A stretch of 64,000 bases of DNA from JANQRZ01 sp965215165 (GTDB taxonomy: Bacteria; Bacteroidota; Rhodothermia; Rhodothermales; JANQRZ01), in assembly GCA_965215165.1 (NCBI GenBank), contig CBDCCX010000006.1:2790001-2854000 (forward strand), given 5' to 3'. Position 1 is the stretch's first letter. Every line of letters starts with the position of its first letter. Under the pieces are notes generated by a model. That model was not told the DNA's origin and did not search any database. It saw only the letters and a program-made list of their open reading frames with translations. Position numbers and translations under genes: made by a program. Shown here one piece after another: positions 16,448 through 24,884 of the stretch.

Positions 16448-17011
16448 CTACTCCAGCCAGCTTCGTGAGAAGGGAGTGGTGAAATAGGCGCTGTACGGAA
16501 TCGGCGTACCGCGTGGAATGTCAGGGGCCAGCATGTCGAACCACGTCGGGCGGAAGCGGATACGGGGGAGAGCGCCGCGCACGACGGCAGCCGGCACCGC
16601 TCCAACCACTCGAACGGCCTCTGCTCGAATCGGTGTCCCGTCCCACGCCACGGTGAATTGAACGTAGGCCCGTGCGCCTTCCGGTATTTCAACAGCCGTC
16701 TCGCGCATCGCCTCTTTCAGCGCCACTTCCTGCCCGAGGGTGTCGAGTCCGTAGGGTTCGGTAGAGACCATCGCCGTGGCGTAGTCGCCGGTTCGCATCA
16801 CCTCGCGGATCGAGTCGGCGAGCGCCGAGTTGGGAAAGAGGGGAGGCGTTCGGTCGAGGAGCACGTCGCCCTCGCGGAGAAGCTCGACCGGTGGCGCTGG
16901 CGCTTCTGCGATGACCGTCGAGTCTGGCAGGGCAGGAGTGGGCGCGGCGATCTGCGGCGGGGCGGAGCACGCGGCGAGACCGAGGCCGCCGAGCAGCAGG
17001 AGAGGCTTCAC
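16448..17011 (-). CDS. TonB-C-like lipoprotein
   Basis: 187 aa from GTG 17011 (MKPLLLLGGLGLAACSAPP), a clean lipoprotein signal with lipobox LAAC. Longer in-frame starts upstream encode unlikely Pro/Arg-rich residues. The GTG overlaps the stop of the CHAT gene by four bases (GTGA), which supports this start and translational coupling. Residues 95-175 (IPEGARAYVQFTVAWDGTPI, then RIRFRPTW) resemble the TonB C-terminal fold, where a beta-hairpin V.F.V..DG is followed by a...l.F.Pa. It may bind a periplasmic partner; the specific role is unknown. Confidence 0.75.
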   Translation of the reverse strand: MKPLLLLGGLGLAACSAPPQIAAPTPALPDSTVIAEAPAPPVELLREGDVLLDRTPPLFPNSALADSIREVMRTGDYATAMVSTEPYGLDTLGQEVALKEAMRETAVEIPEGARAYVQFTVAWDGTPIRAEAVRVVGAVPAAVVRGALPRIRFRPTWFDMLAPDIPRGTPIPYSAYFTTPFSRSWLE

Positions 17012-19674
17012 GGAGAGGACCGGCGCAGGAGGCGAGGCAGGAGGAGCGCGGCAGCGATGAGCGCGAGGCTGAGGAGCCACCACCACACGCTGAGGCCTGT
17101 TGGGATATCGACCGGACTCGGGTCGCCGTAGAGCACGGGCGCGCCCCAGAAGAAGGGGCTGGCGCGGAGGCCGTCGTGCGCGTCAAGATAGGCGAGTTGG
17201 GCGCGCTGGAGGGCCACGTCCTTGCGCTCGCCGCGCGTGAGGTGCGCGTAGAAGTGGTCCATCAGCTCGACCGTCGCGGCGTCGTCGACGCGCCAGAGCG
17301 TGCCGAGCGTGCTCCCGGCCCCGGCGGCGCGGACGGCGTACTGGAGCCCGAGCACGCCCTCGCCGCCGAGGTCGCGCCCGCGCGCCGTGCGGCAGCCGCT
17401 GAGGACCACGAGGGCCGCGTCGAGCGACTGCTGCATCAGCTCGTAGAGGTAGAGCCGGCCGTCCTCCGAGCCGTCAAGGTCGGGCGAGAGCTGGACGTAG
17501 CTCGCCAGCGGGTTGGCGTCCTCCACGAAGGCGTGCGACGCGAGGTGCAGCAGCCGCGCCCGCCCCAGCGATTCGTAGAAGCGCGCCTCCGTCGCCTCGT
17601 CGTCGAGCGCGACCGTCGCCGAGGGGAAGCGGCGGCGCAGGTCGCCCAGCTCGCGCGCCACGTTCGGCAGGTCCGGCGGGGCCCCGCCGGCGTAGGCCGA
17701 GCGCAGCGGCGAGTCGGCCTCGATCCCCCCGAAGTCGCTGCGGCCGAAGGCCACCACGTCCGAGGCTGCGTCGGGGACGGGCCGGTTCTCCACCAAGAGC
17801 GCGGCGGCCAGCTCGGTCGAGACCGCGTGGCGGCGCAGCAGGAACGGGGCGGAGCGGAGCTGGTAGCGGTCCGCCGGCTCGTCCTCGAGCAGCAGGCCGA
17901 ACGGGAGCCGGGCCAGCGGTCCCTCGGGGACGACGACCAGCCCAGCCCCGGCCGGCAGGTGCGATGCGACGGGAGCCACGAGCAGGTCGTAGAGGGTCTT
18001 GAGCGGGGACAGGGCGAAGTCTGCGTCCTGGGGCGAGACCAAGCCGGTGCCGTCCACCCAGAGCGGGCTGGCCTCGGCCATCAGCGCCCAGATCCGTCCT
18101 GCGTCCAGGCCCCCGTCGAGCGGGACGGCGAGGAGCGTGTCGGGCCGGAGCACGAACGCGTGCTGGGGCGGCGTGAGGTGGTAGGTGAGCAGCACCTGGC
18201 CTCGGGCCGCGAGGGCTCGCTGGATGGCCCCGAGGTCCGGCGCGGCGGCGGTGCTCTCGCCGAAGAGCGCGGCCCGCTGCGTCTCCAGGCTTTCGACTTC
18301 GCCCCGGAGCCGAAGCCGCTCGGCGGGGTCGAGGTCGGCCTCGGTGAAGCGCTGGTGCAGGGCCTCGAGGGAGGCCGTGAGGCTGTCGGCGCGGTGCCGG
18401 GTTGCCGGGTCGAGGTCGCCGACGCGGCGGCGGCGGAGGTCGCGCAGAACGCGGGCGCGGGCCTCGTCGAGGGCGAGGAACGCCTCGGCGGGGCGCTGCT
18501 GCTGGAGCAGCAGGCTTACGCGCAGGCGGTAGGTCTCTCGCCACGTCCCGGCCCGGCTGGCCTCGACCTCGGCGCTCAGCCCGGCCCGCTCTGCCTCGAC
18601 GAGGTGGAGCGCGCGCCTCAGGAGCGAGTCGGCCCGGCCGACTTGGCCGAGCTGCATCGCGGCACGGGCGAGGTGGTTCAGGAGGTCCTGGCGTCTTACC
18701 TGCACGTCGTACCGCTCGCCGAGTGCGAGGGCGTGGGCGAACGCCGCCTGCGCGTCCCGGTAGCGCCCGAGGGCGCTGTAGGCACTCCCCACCGTCTCCC
18801 AGCTCGTGATCTCCGCGCTGCGCGAGGGCCGCGTCAGCCGCCCGGCGAGGCCGGCCGCCGCTTGCGCCACGGCGAGCGCCGAGTCGGGCTGGCCCTGGGC
18901 TCGGTAGGCATCGGCCAGCACCACCTGGGCGAAGACGAGGTAGTGCGCGGCGCGCGGGTCGGCGAGCGGGCGCAGCAGGGCGGTCGCGGTGCGCGCCGCC
19001 TTCAGGCCGCGGGCGAGGCTGCCGGGGCGGTGGGACCGGAGCACCCGCGTCTCGGCCTCCTTCGTGAAGGCGCGGGCGAGGCTGACCTGCTGCTGGACCT
19101 CGAGCGCCGGCTCGGCTCCGAGCGTGCGCTGCACCGTCGCATAGAGCGCGAGCGCCTCGTCCCACTCGCCGCGCCGGTCGTAGGCGCTCGCCAGCCGCAT
19201 CTGGAGGCGCGTCCGGACGGCCGGCGACGCCGAGGCCGCATACTCCTGCAGGCGGACCCACGTCCGCAGCGCCTCCTCGCTCCGGCCCTGCTGGTCGAGG
19301 ATGAACGCCCGCAGCTCCAGCAGGTAGCGGACCCCGGACGAGTCGGCGCGGAGGTGGGGGCCGGCCAGAAAGGCCTCGGTCAGGACCTCGGCTTCGTCGA
19401 TCCGCCGAGTCTCCAGCAGGATCTGCACGTCGCGCCCGTAGAGCCGGGCGAGGTGGTCCGCCCCCGTGCTGTCGAGGCGCGAGAGGGCAGCGTAGCAGGC
19501 TCGGCCGCGGCGGAGTGCCGCCCGGGCCGACGCCACGGCGAGCGAGTCCGCAGCCCGGGTGTCGAGCCGCTCGAACGCCTGCTGGGCTCGCTCGAAGAGC
19601 GTGCCACAGTCCGGCTGGGCGAGAGCGGCGGGCGCGAGCAGCAAGGCCAGAGCAAGTGCGCGCATGGTCGACAC
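17008..19674 (-). CDS. CHAT-domain (caspase-like) protein with TPR repeats
   Basis: 888 aa. Signal peptide (MSTMRALALALLLAPAALAQ), then about 400 residues of TPR-like helices, for example YSALGRYRDAQAAFAHALAL. The CHAT peptidase domain occupies about 560-850. Catalytic His lies in LLHLASHAF (about 711) and catalytic Cys in VVLSGCRTARG (about 760), so the dyad is intact. A C-terminal TM (WWWLLSLALIAAALLLPRLL) and basic tail follow. CHAT proteins are caspase-like proteases of bacterial signalling or cell death. The signal and C-terminal anchor place this one in the envelope, facing the periplasm. It overlaps the downstream lipoprotein gene by 4 bp. Confidence 0.88.
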   Translation of the reverse strand: MSTMRALALALLLAPAALAQPDCGTLFERAQQAFERLDTRAADSLAVASARAALRRGRACYAALSRLDSTGADHLARLYGRDVQILLETRRIDEAEVLTEAFLAGPHLRADSSGVRYLLELRAFILDQQGRSEEALRTWVRLQEYAASASPAVRTRLQMRLASAYDRRGEWDEALALYATVQRTLGAEPALEVQQQVSLARAFTKEAETRVLRSHRPGSLARGLKAARTATALLRPLADPRAAHYLVFAQVVLADAYRAQGQPDSALAVAQAAAGLAGRLTRPSRSAEITSWETVGSAYSALGRYRDAQAAFAHALALGERYDVQVRRQDLLNHLARAAMQLGQVGRADSLLRRALHLVEAERAGLSAEVEASRAGTWRETYRLRVSLLLQQQRPAEAFLALDEARARVLRDLRRRRVGDLDPATRHRADSLTASLEALHQRFTEADLDPAERLRLRGEVESLETQRAALFGESTAAAPDLGAIQRALAARGQVLLTYHLTPPQHAFVLRPDTLLAVPLDGGLDAGRIWALMAEASPLWVDGTGLVSPQDADFALSPLKTLYDLLVAPVASHLPAGAGLVVVPEGPLARLPFGLLLEDEPADRYQLRSAPFLLRRHAVSTELAAALLVENRPVPDAASDVVAFGRSDFGGIEADSPLRSAYAGGAPPDLPNVARELGDLRRRFPSATVALDDEATEARFYESLGRARLLHLASHAFVEDANPLASYVQLSPDLDGSEDGRLYLYELMQQSLDAALVVLSGCRTARGRDLGGEGVLGLQYAVRAAGAGSTLGTLWRVDDAATVELMDHFYAHLTRGERKDVALQRAQLAYLDAHDGLRASPFFWGAPVLYGDPSPVDIPTGLSVWWWLLSLALIAAALLLPRLLRRSSP

Positions 19675-19828
19675 CGTGGGTCGCGCTCAATCTAGCCCCT
19701 GCTAATCAGACCTATGGCGCAACCGGTGTACGCTTCGGGAGACAGCCGCGGCCCTGGACGCGCCGAACCAGGCCGGCGGGCGCTGGTATCATCTGGCCCC
19801 TCGCCGCCGCCCCGTACCGCCGCCCCGT

Positions 19829-20986
19829 ATGCGCCTCTGCTCGCTCCGCCTGCTCTCGTTCCGTGCCCACACCGAGACCGAGGTCGCCTTCGCGCCGGGC
19901 GTCAACCTGGTCGTCGGACCGAACGGGGCGGGCAAGACGAACCTCTTGGAGGCGGTCCACTACCTCTGCCTGACCAAGAGCTTCCTCACCTCGACGGATC
20001 AGCACGCGCTGCGGCAGGGCTGTCCGTACTTCGAGGTCGAGGGGACCTTCGAGAGCGAGCAGCGCCCGCACCTCGCCGCCCGGCTCGTCTACCTCCCCGA
20101 CGAGGGCAAGCGCCTCTTCCTCAACAAAGCCCCGCTCGAGCGGCTCTCCGAGATCGTCGGGCAGCTCCCGGTCGTCGTGCTCGCTCCGGCCGACGGGGCG
20201 CTGACGGCGGGCGGGCCGGAGGAGCGACGCCGGTTCCTCGACAACACGCTGAGCCAAGCGCGGCCGACCTACCTCGGCGACTTGATGGGCTACCGGCGCG
20301 CGCTGAAGCAGCGCAACGCGCTCCTGCTCGGCCACCGCCGGAGCCGCACCGCGCCCGACCCGGCGGCGCTCGAGGCGTGGACCGAGGAGCTCGTCACGCT
20401 CGGGGCGCGGCTGATCGAGCGGCGGCGGACGTTCATCGACGCCTTCGCCGGGTTCCTGGCCGAGGCCTACGCCCGAATCGAGGCCGTCGGCGAGGAGCCG
20501 AGCATCGAGTACCAAACGGCCGTGCCGCTCACCGAGGCGCTCGACGAGGCCGCCCTCGCCGAGGCGTTCCGGGCGGCGCTCCACCGCCTCGCCCGGCGCG
20601 AGCGCGAGCGCGGCCGAACGCTCGCCGGCCCCCACCGCGACGAGCTGCTGTTCCGGCTCAACACCTTCGAGGTCCGGCCCTACGCCTCCCAGGGCCAGCA
20701 CCGCACCTTCGGCCTCGCCCTCCAGCTCGCCAAGTATTTCTACCTCCGCGACCGCCTCGACGAGACCCCGCTGCTGCTGCTCGACGACGTCTTCGGCGAC
20801 CTCGACCCGCGCCGGGCCGACATCTTCCTTCGGCTTTTGCAGTCCGAGGCCGTCGGCCAGAGCCTCATCACCGCCGCCCGCAGCGAGCCGTTCGACGCCG
20901 CCGTAGACTTCGAGGGGGAAGCCCACCGGAGGATTCGCGTCGCACGTGGAACGGTCGTTGCCCCTGAGGAAGCCTCCGTGTCGTAA
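19829..20986 (+). CDS. recF: DNA replication and repair protein RecF
   Basis: 385 aa. It starts MRLCSLRLLSFRAHTETEVAF, with Walker A GPNGAGKTNLLEA at residues 30-42, the RecF-specific LLGHRR and GPHRDEL (about 265), QGQHRTFGLALQLAK, and Walker B LLLLDDVFGDLDPRR at about 310. It loads RecA at gapped DNA. recF usually lies in a dnaA-dnaN-recF cluster; neither dnaA nor dnaN is near it here. It is divergent from the CHAT gene across a 154-bp gap that must hold both promoters. Confidence 0.96.
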   Translation: MRLCSLRLLSFRAHTETEVAFAPGVNLVVGPNGAGKTNLLEAVHYLCLTKSFLTSTDQHALRQGCPYFEVEGTFESEQRPHLAARLVYLPDEGKRLFLNKAPLERLSEIVGQLPVVVLAPADGALTAGGPEERRRFLDNTLSQARPTYLGDLMGYRRALKQRNALLLGHRRSRTAPDPAALEAWTEELVTLGARLIERRRTFIDAFAGFLAEAYARIEAVGEEPSIEYQTAVPLTEALDEAALAEAFRAALHRLARRERERGRTLAGPHRDELLFRLNTFEVRPYASQGQHRTFGLALQLAKYFYLRDRLDETPLLLLDDVFGDLDPRRADIFLRLLQSEAVGQSLITAARSEPFDAAVDFEGEAHRRIRVARGTVVAPEEASVS

Positions 20987-21025
20987 GATTCTCCCTCCCC
21001 ACGTCTCCATCCTTTCCCTCCCGCC

Positions 21026-22519
21026 ATGCTGCTCCGACTCCGCCCGCTCTACCTCCTCGTCGCCCTGCTCGCCGTCGGTCCGCTCAGCGGGTGCGGGCAG
21101 CAGGTCGCCAACCTCGTCACCGGCGAGACCACGCGCGGGGCCTACACCTGGCAGCAGGAGGTCCAGATCGGGCGCGAGGCCGACCAGCAGATCATCGCGC
21201 AGTACGGCCTCTACGACGACCCGCAGCTCCAGGCCTACGTCGAGCGCATCGGCCAGGCCGTGCTCCAGACGAGCGCCTACACCGAGGCGAGCACGCCGGC
21301 CGAGATCCGCAACACGCCGTTCTACTTCCGGCTGCTCGACAGCGACGTGGTGAACGCCTTCGCCCTGCCGGGCGGCTACACCTACGTCACGCGCGGGCTG
21401 CTCGCGCACCTCGAGAACGAGGCGCAGCTCGCGGTCGTGCTCGGGCACGAGGTCGGGCACGTGCTCGCCCGGCACTCGTCGCAGCGCGCCGCCGACGCCC
21501 AGCTCGGGCAGCTCGGGCTGCTCGGCGCGGCCATCGGCTCGGCGGTGCTCGGGGCCGGGGCCGGCGTCACCCAGGGCATTCTGGAGTACGGCGGGACCGG
21601 CGTCCAGCTCCTGTTCCTCAAGTACGGCCGCGACGCCGAGCGCGAGGCCGACCGCGCGGGCGTGGCCTACGCCGAGTTCGCCGGCTACGACGCCGCCGAG
21701 GCCGCCTCGTTCTTCCGCTCGCTCGACCGCCTCAGTCAGCAGTCCGGCGGCGGCATCCCGTCGTTCCTCTCGACCCACCCCGACCCCGGCGAGCGCGAGC
21801 AGACCATCCCCCAGCTCGCCGCCCAGTACGACCCGCAGGGCACCGAGGTCAACGCGCGCGAGTACCTCCAGCAGATCGACGGCATCGTGCTTGGCACGAA
21901 CCCGCGCCAGGGCTTCACCGAGAACGGGATGTTCTACCACCCCGAGCTTCGCTTCCAGTTCGACTACCCCAATAGCTGGCAGGTGGCAAACGGCGCGGCC
22001 GCCGTCCAGATCGGCGAGCCCAACGGCCGGGCGGTGATGCAGTTCACGATCGCCGAGGAGTCGTCGGCCCAGGCCGCCGGCCGGGCGTTCGCCGGGCAGG
22101 AGGGCTTTCAGGCGTCGGAACAGCAGGGGACGCGCGTGGGCGGCAACGCGGCCTACGTCGTCGCCGGCACCGCCGCCACACAGCAGGGCGAGCTCGGCGT
22201 GCTGGCCTACTTCATCGAGCACGGCGGCAACGTCTACCAGTTCATGGGCTTCACCGCCCAGGGCAGCTTCGGCACCTACCGCGACGAGTTCCAGTCTACG
22301 TTCCGCAGCTTCGCGCCGTTGACCAACAGCGCCTACCTCAACCGCCAGCCCGTCCGCCTCGACGTGGTCCAGGCCGACCGCACCGCGCCCTTCCAGTCGT
22401 TCCTACGTGACCGCCCGACCCCGCCCGGCCTCGACGCCAACGGCCTCGCCATCATGAACGAGGTCCAACTCAACGACCGCATCCCGGCCGGCACCGCGCT
22501 CAAGCTGCCGAGCCGGTAG
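21026..22519 (+). CDS. M48-family metalloprotease lipoprotein (BepA/LoiP-like)
   Basis: 497 aa. Lipoprotein signal MLLRLRPLYLLVALLAVGPL with lipobox LSGC (about residue 23). The peptidase domain has VVLGHEVGHVLARHSS, so HEVGH zinc ligands at about 141-145, and a downstream EREADRAGV with the third ligand Glu. FALPGGYTYVTRGLL is also family-typical. Residues 300-420 form a second domain (RFQFDYPNSWQVANG...) seen in PsbP/DcrB-like proteins. The tail LNDRIPAGTALKLPSR looks like a LysM-type remnant. It probably degrades misassembled outer-membrane proteins. It follows recF by 40 bp. Confidence 0.92.
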   Translation: MLLRLRPLYLLVALLAVGPLSGCGQQVANLVTGETTRGAYTWQQEVQIGREADQQIIAQYGLYDDPQLQAYVERIGQAVLQTSAYTEASTPAEIRNTPFYFRLLDSDVVNAFALPGGYTYVTRGLLAHLENEAQLAVVLGHEVGHVLARHSSQRAADAQLGQLGLLGAAIGSAVLGAGAGVTQGILEYGGTGVQLLFLKYGRDAEREADRAGVAYAEFAGYDAAEAASFFRSLDRLSQQSGGGIPSFLSTHPDPGEREQTIPQLAAQYDPQGTEVNAREYLQQIDGIVLGTNPRQGFTENGMFYHPELRFQFDYPNSWQVANGAAAVQIGEPNGRAVMQFTIAEESSAQAAGRAFAGQEGFQASEQQGTRVGGNAAYVVAGTAATQQGELGVLAYFIEHGGNVYQFMGFTAQGSFGTYRDEFQSTFRSFAPLTNSAYLNRQPVRLDVVQADRTAPFQSFLRDRPTPPGLDANGLAIMNEVQLNDRIPAGTALKLPSR

Positions 22520-22584
22520 CGGACCCCCCGTTCGGCTCGTGCATCGCTTCGGGACGCTGTCCCTGTGCTCAGGCACGACCCAAC

Positions 22585-22609
22585 CTGTCCCCCTTGCGAA
22601 GGGGGACAG
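22585..22609. terminator. Bidirectional hairpin between convergent genes
   Basis: CTGTCCCCCTT, loop GCG, and the perfect complement: an 11-bp stem. It sits between the M48 gene (+) and the MaoC gene (-). A larger inverted pair, GACCCCCCG near 22522 and CGGGGGGTC ending near 22654, encloses it, so the whole 130-bp gap may be one repeated element. Confidence 0.65.
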
Positions 22610-22654
22610 CCGCGCGTTGTTGGGAGCGAAGCGACCGCAAGCGCAGCGGGGGGT

Positions 22655-23071
22655 CTACTTCGGCGGGATGACGACGGCCTCGCCGCCGAGGGCCGTCTTG
22701 CCGGCCTCGTTGTAGGCCGTGATTCGGATACGGACGTGCCCGAAGCGCTCGACCTTCTCGGCCACCTTGAGCTCGATCCGCACCGACGAGCCGACCTCAA
22801 TGGGCCGCAGGAACTTGGCCGAGAGCGAGACCGCCACGCTGCCGTGCCCCGGATAGTCGCGCCCGAGCACCTTCGAGACGATCCCGAGCAAAAGCGCGCC
22901 GTGCACGATGGGCTTGCCGAACGGCGTCGTCGCGGCGTACTCCGGGTCGGTGTGGAGCGGGTTGTCGTCGCCGGAGACGTCGGCGTAGGCCTGGACGTCG
23001 GCGGCGCTGATGGGCCGGCTCCACTCGAACGTGTCGCCAACCTCGATGGAGTCGTAGGTGCGTGCGGGCAT
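22655..23071 (-). CDS. MaoC-like (R)-specific enoyl-CoA hydratase
   Basis: 138 aa hot-dog protein. The hydratase-2 motif is DVSGDDNPLHTDPEYAATTPFGKPIVHGAL, where the catalytic Asp (in DDNPLH) and His (in NPLHTD) stand at about residues 36-41. The C-terminal strand region is VRIRITAYNEAGKTALGGEAVV. Length and motif fit PhaJ/MaoC enzymes, which hydrate trans-2-enoyl-CoA to the (R)-3-hydroxy form. No fatty acid or PHA genes are adjacent, so its pathway is open. It forms a minus-strand pair with the DCC-family gene upstream. Confidence 0.92.
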   Translation of the reverse strand: MPARTYDSIEVGDTFEWSRPISAADVQAYADVSGDDNPLHTDPEYAATTPFGKPIVHGALLLGIVSKVLGRDYPGHGSVAVSLSAKFLRPIEVGSSVRIELKVAEKVERFGHVRIRITAYNEAGKTALGGEAVVIPPK

Positions 23072-23086
23072 AGGAGATGGGGCAAC

Positions 23087-23114
23087 GTAAGGGCGACCGG
23101 CCGGTCGCCCCTAC
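23087..23114. repeat. REP-like palindrome, copy 2
   Basis: GTAAGGGCGACCGG followed by CCGGTCGCCCCTAC, nearly perfect over 28 nt, between the MaoC and DCC-family genes. Confidence 0.75.
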
Positions 23115-23133
23115 AAACGATGAGTCCCGCAAG

Positions 23134-23592
23134 CTACGCCGTGTCGAGGAAGCGGCGCTGGAGATCGGGCGTCGGCAGGCGGCAGGCGTCGCGGCGGCCG
23201 AAGAGGCGGTAGCGGTGGCGGGCGACGAGCCGGTAGGCCGCGTCGCGCAGCGGGGCCGGAACCGCGAGCAGACCGCCCAAGAGCGGCCACGCGCCGCTGA
23301 GCCGCCGGGCGATGCGGAGCGCCGCCGTCGAGCGCGCCGAGCACCGCCCGCCTTCGACGAGGATGATCGTCTCCTCGCCCTCGGCCTGGGCACCGCCGAG
23401 GCCGCAGCGCTCCGTCAGCTCTCGCCCGAGCGGTGACTGGAGCGGGGCGAACCGGAAGACCGAGGCCGGGTCGCGGTCGATGATGAAGTGGATCGCCGCG
23501 TTGCACAGGTTGCAGACGCCATCGAACAAGATGACCGGGTGGTCCGCATCGGGAGGTGTCGCGTCGGCGGTTGACGATTCGGTCATCTGCAT
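23134..23592 (-). CDS. DCC-family (DUF393) thiol-disulfide oxidoreductase-like protein
   Basis: 152 aa. The family is defined by FDGVCNLCNAAIHFIIDRDP at about residues 24-43, including the D-G-V-C-x-L-C motif. RFAPLQSPLGREL, a conserved loop, and the C-terminal YRLVARHRYRLFGRRDACR (where the family has YR.vA.nRy..fG......C) complete it. The fold is thioredoxin-like, but substrates are unknown. It is divergent from chrA with about 70 bp between starts. Confidence 0.92.
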   Translation of the reverse strand: MQMTESSTADATPPDADHPVILFDGVCNLCNAAIHFIIDRDPASVFRFAPLQSPLGRELTERCGLGGAQAEGEETIILVEGGRCSARSTAALRIARRLSGAWPLLGGLLAVPAPLRDAAYRLVARHRYRLFGRRDACRLPTPDLQRRFLDTA

Positions 23593-23662
23593 CGGGGAAC
23601 GGGGGATAAGACGTGCGGGTCTGCAAAACAGTCGCCCTTCCTACCCCTCACCCCGCCCTCCG

Positions 23663-24835
23663 TTGCAGACCCCTGACCCGGCACCCGGCGGCCTCGGCGC
23701 GCTCGCCCGCCTCTTCTTCAAGCTCGGCGTGATCGGCTTCGGCGGGCCGGCGGCGCACATCGCGATGATGGAGGACGAGGTCGTCGAGCGCCGGGGCTGG
23801 CTCAGCCGGCAGCACTTCCTCGACCTGATCGGCGCGACCAACCTCGTCCCCGGCCCCAACTCGACCGAGATGACGATGCACGTCGGCTTCGAGCGGGCGC
23901 GCTGGCCGGGGCTGTTCGTGGCCGGCGGCGCGTTCATCGTCCCGGCCGCGCTCTCGACCGGGATTCTGGCGTGGCTCTACGTCGCCTACGGCGCGCTGCC
24001 GGCGGTCGCGCCGTTCCTGGCGGGCATCAAGCCGGCGGTGATGGCGGTGATCCTGGCGGCGCTGTGGCGGCTCGGCAGGAAGGCCGTCAAGACGTGGACC
24101 CTCGCGCTCCTCGGCCTCGCGGTCGGCGCGGCGCTCGCGCTCGGGCTGGGCGAGCTGTGGGCGCTCTTGGCCGGCGGGGTCATTGGGATGGCGGTGCTGG
24201 CGCTGTGGGAGCGCGGGCGAGGAGGGGAGAGGGCGACGGGCGCGGCGCTGCTGGCGGGGCCACAGATCGGACGCGACTCGCTCGCAGCGGCGGCGGGCGG
24301 CGGGGCGGCGATGGCCGGCGTCTCGCTGTGGGCGCTCGGGCTGTTCTTCCTCAAGGTCGGCGCGGTGCTCTACGGCAGCGGCTACGTCCTGATCGCGTTT
24401 CTCGAAGGCGGGCTCGTGGACGATCTGGGCTGGCTGACCGAGCAGCAGCTCCTCGACGCCATCGCCATCGGGCAGTTCACGCCGGGGCCGGTGCTGACGA
24501 CGGCGACGTTCATCGGCTACGTCCTGGGCGGCGTGCCGGGCGCGGTCGTCGCCACGCTCGGCATCTTCCTGCCGGCCTTCGTGTTCGTCGGCATCTTGAA
24601 CCCGATCGTGCCGAGGCTGCGCGAATCCAAATGGTCGGCGGCGTTTCTCGACGCGGTGAACGTGAGCGCCGTTGCGCTGATGGCCGTCGTGACGCTGGAG
24701 CTAGGGGCGGACGTGCTGGACCGTCCGGGCGCGTGGGCGATCTTCGCCGTGGCGGCCGTCCTGACGCTGCGATTCCGGGTGAATGCGGCCTGGGTCGTGC
24801 TCGGCGGCGCGCTCGCAGGGTGGGCGCTGCTGTGA
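23663..24835 (+). CDS. chrA: Chromate transporter, two-domain CHR family
   Basis: 390 aa from TTG 23663 (LQTPDPAPGGLGALARLFFK). Longer in-frame extension upstream would overlap the divergent DCC gene and is not conserved. It has two tandem CHR domains. The first has the hallmark FFKLGVIGFGGPAAHIAMM and later NLVPGPNSTEMTMHVG. The second has FFLKVGAVLYGSGYVLIAFL and IAIGQFTPGPVLTTATFIGY. This is the duplicated long form of the chromate ion transporter, an inner-membrane exporter of chromate. No chrB-type regulator is next to it. Confidence 0.95.
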   Translation: MQTPDPAPGGLGALARLFFKLGVIGFGGPAAHIAMMEDEVVERRGWLSRQHFLDLIGATNLVPGPNSTEMTMHVGFERARWPGLFVAGGAFIVPAALSTGILAWLYVAYGALPAVAPFLAGIKPAVMAVILAALWRLGRKAVKTWTLALLGLAVGAALALGLGELWALLAGGVIGMAVLALWERGRGGERATGAALLAGPQIGRDSLAAAAGGGAAMAGVSLWALGLFFLKVGAVLYGSGYVLIAFLEGGLVDDLGWLTEQQLLDAIAIGQFTPGPVLTTATFIGYVLGGVPGAVVATLGIFLPAFVFVGILNPIVPRLRESKWSAAFLDAVNVSAVALMAVVTLELGADVLDRPGAWAIFAVAAVLTLRFRVNAAWVVLGGALAGWALL

Positions 24836-24884
24836 TCCTACACTTGGTTTAGCGCTCTTGAGGGCTCCGCGAGCACGGCAGGGG

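Noticed and set aside
17176..19695. 839-codon plus-strand frame over the CHAT gene
   Set aside because: Antisense shadow in high-GC DNA; the CHAT protein has intact catalytic motifs, this frame has none.
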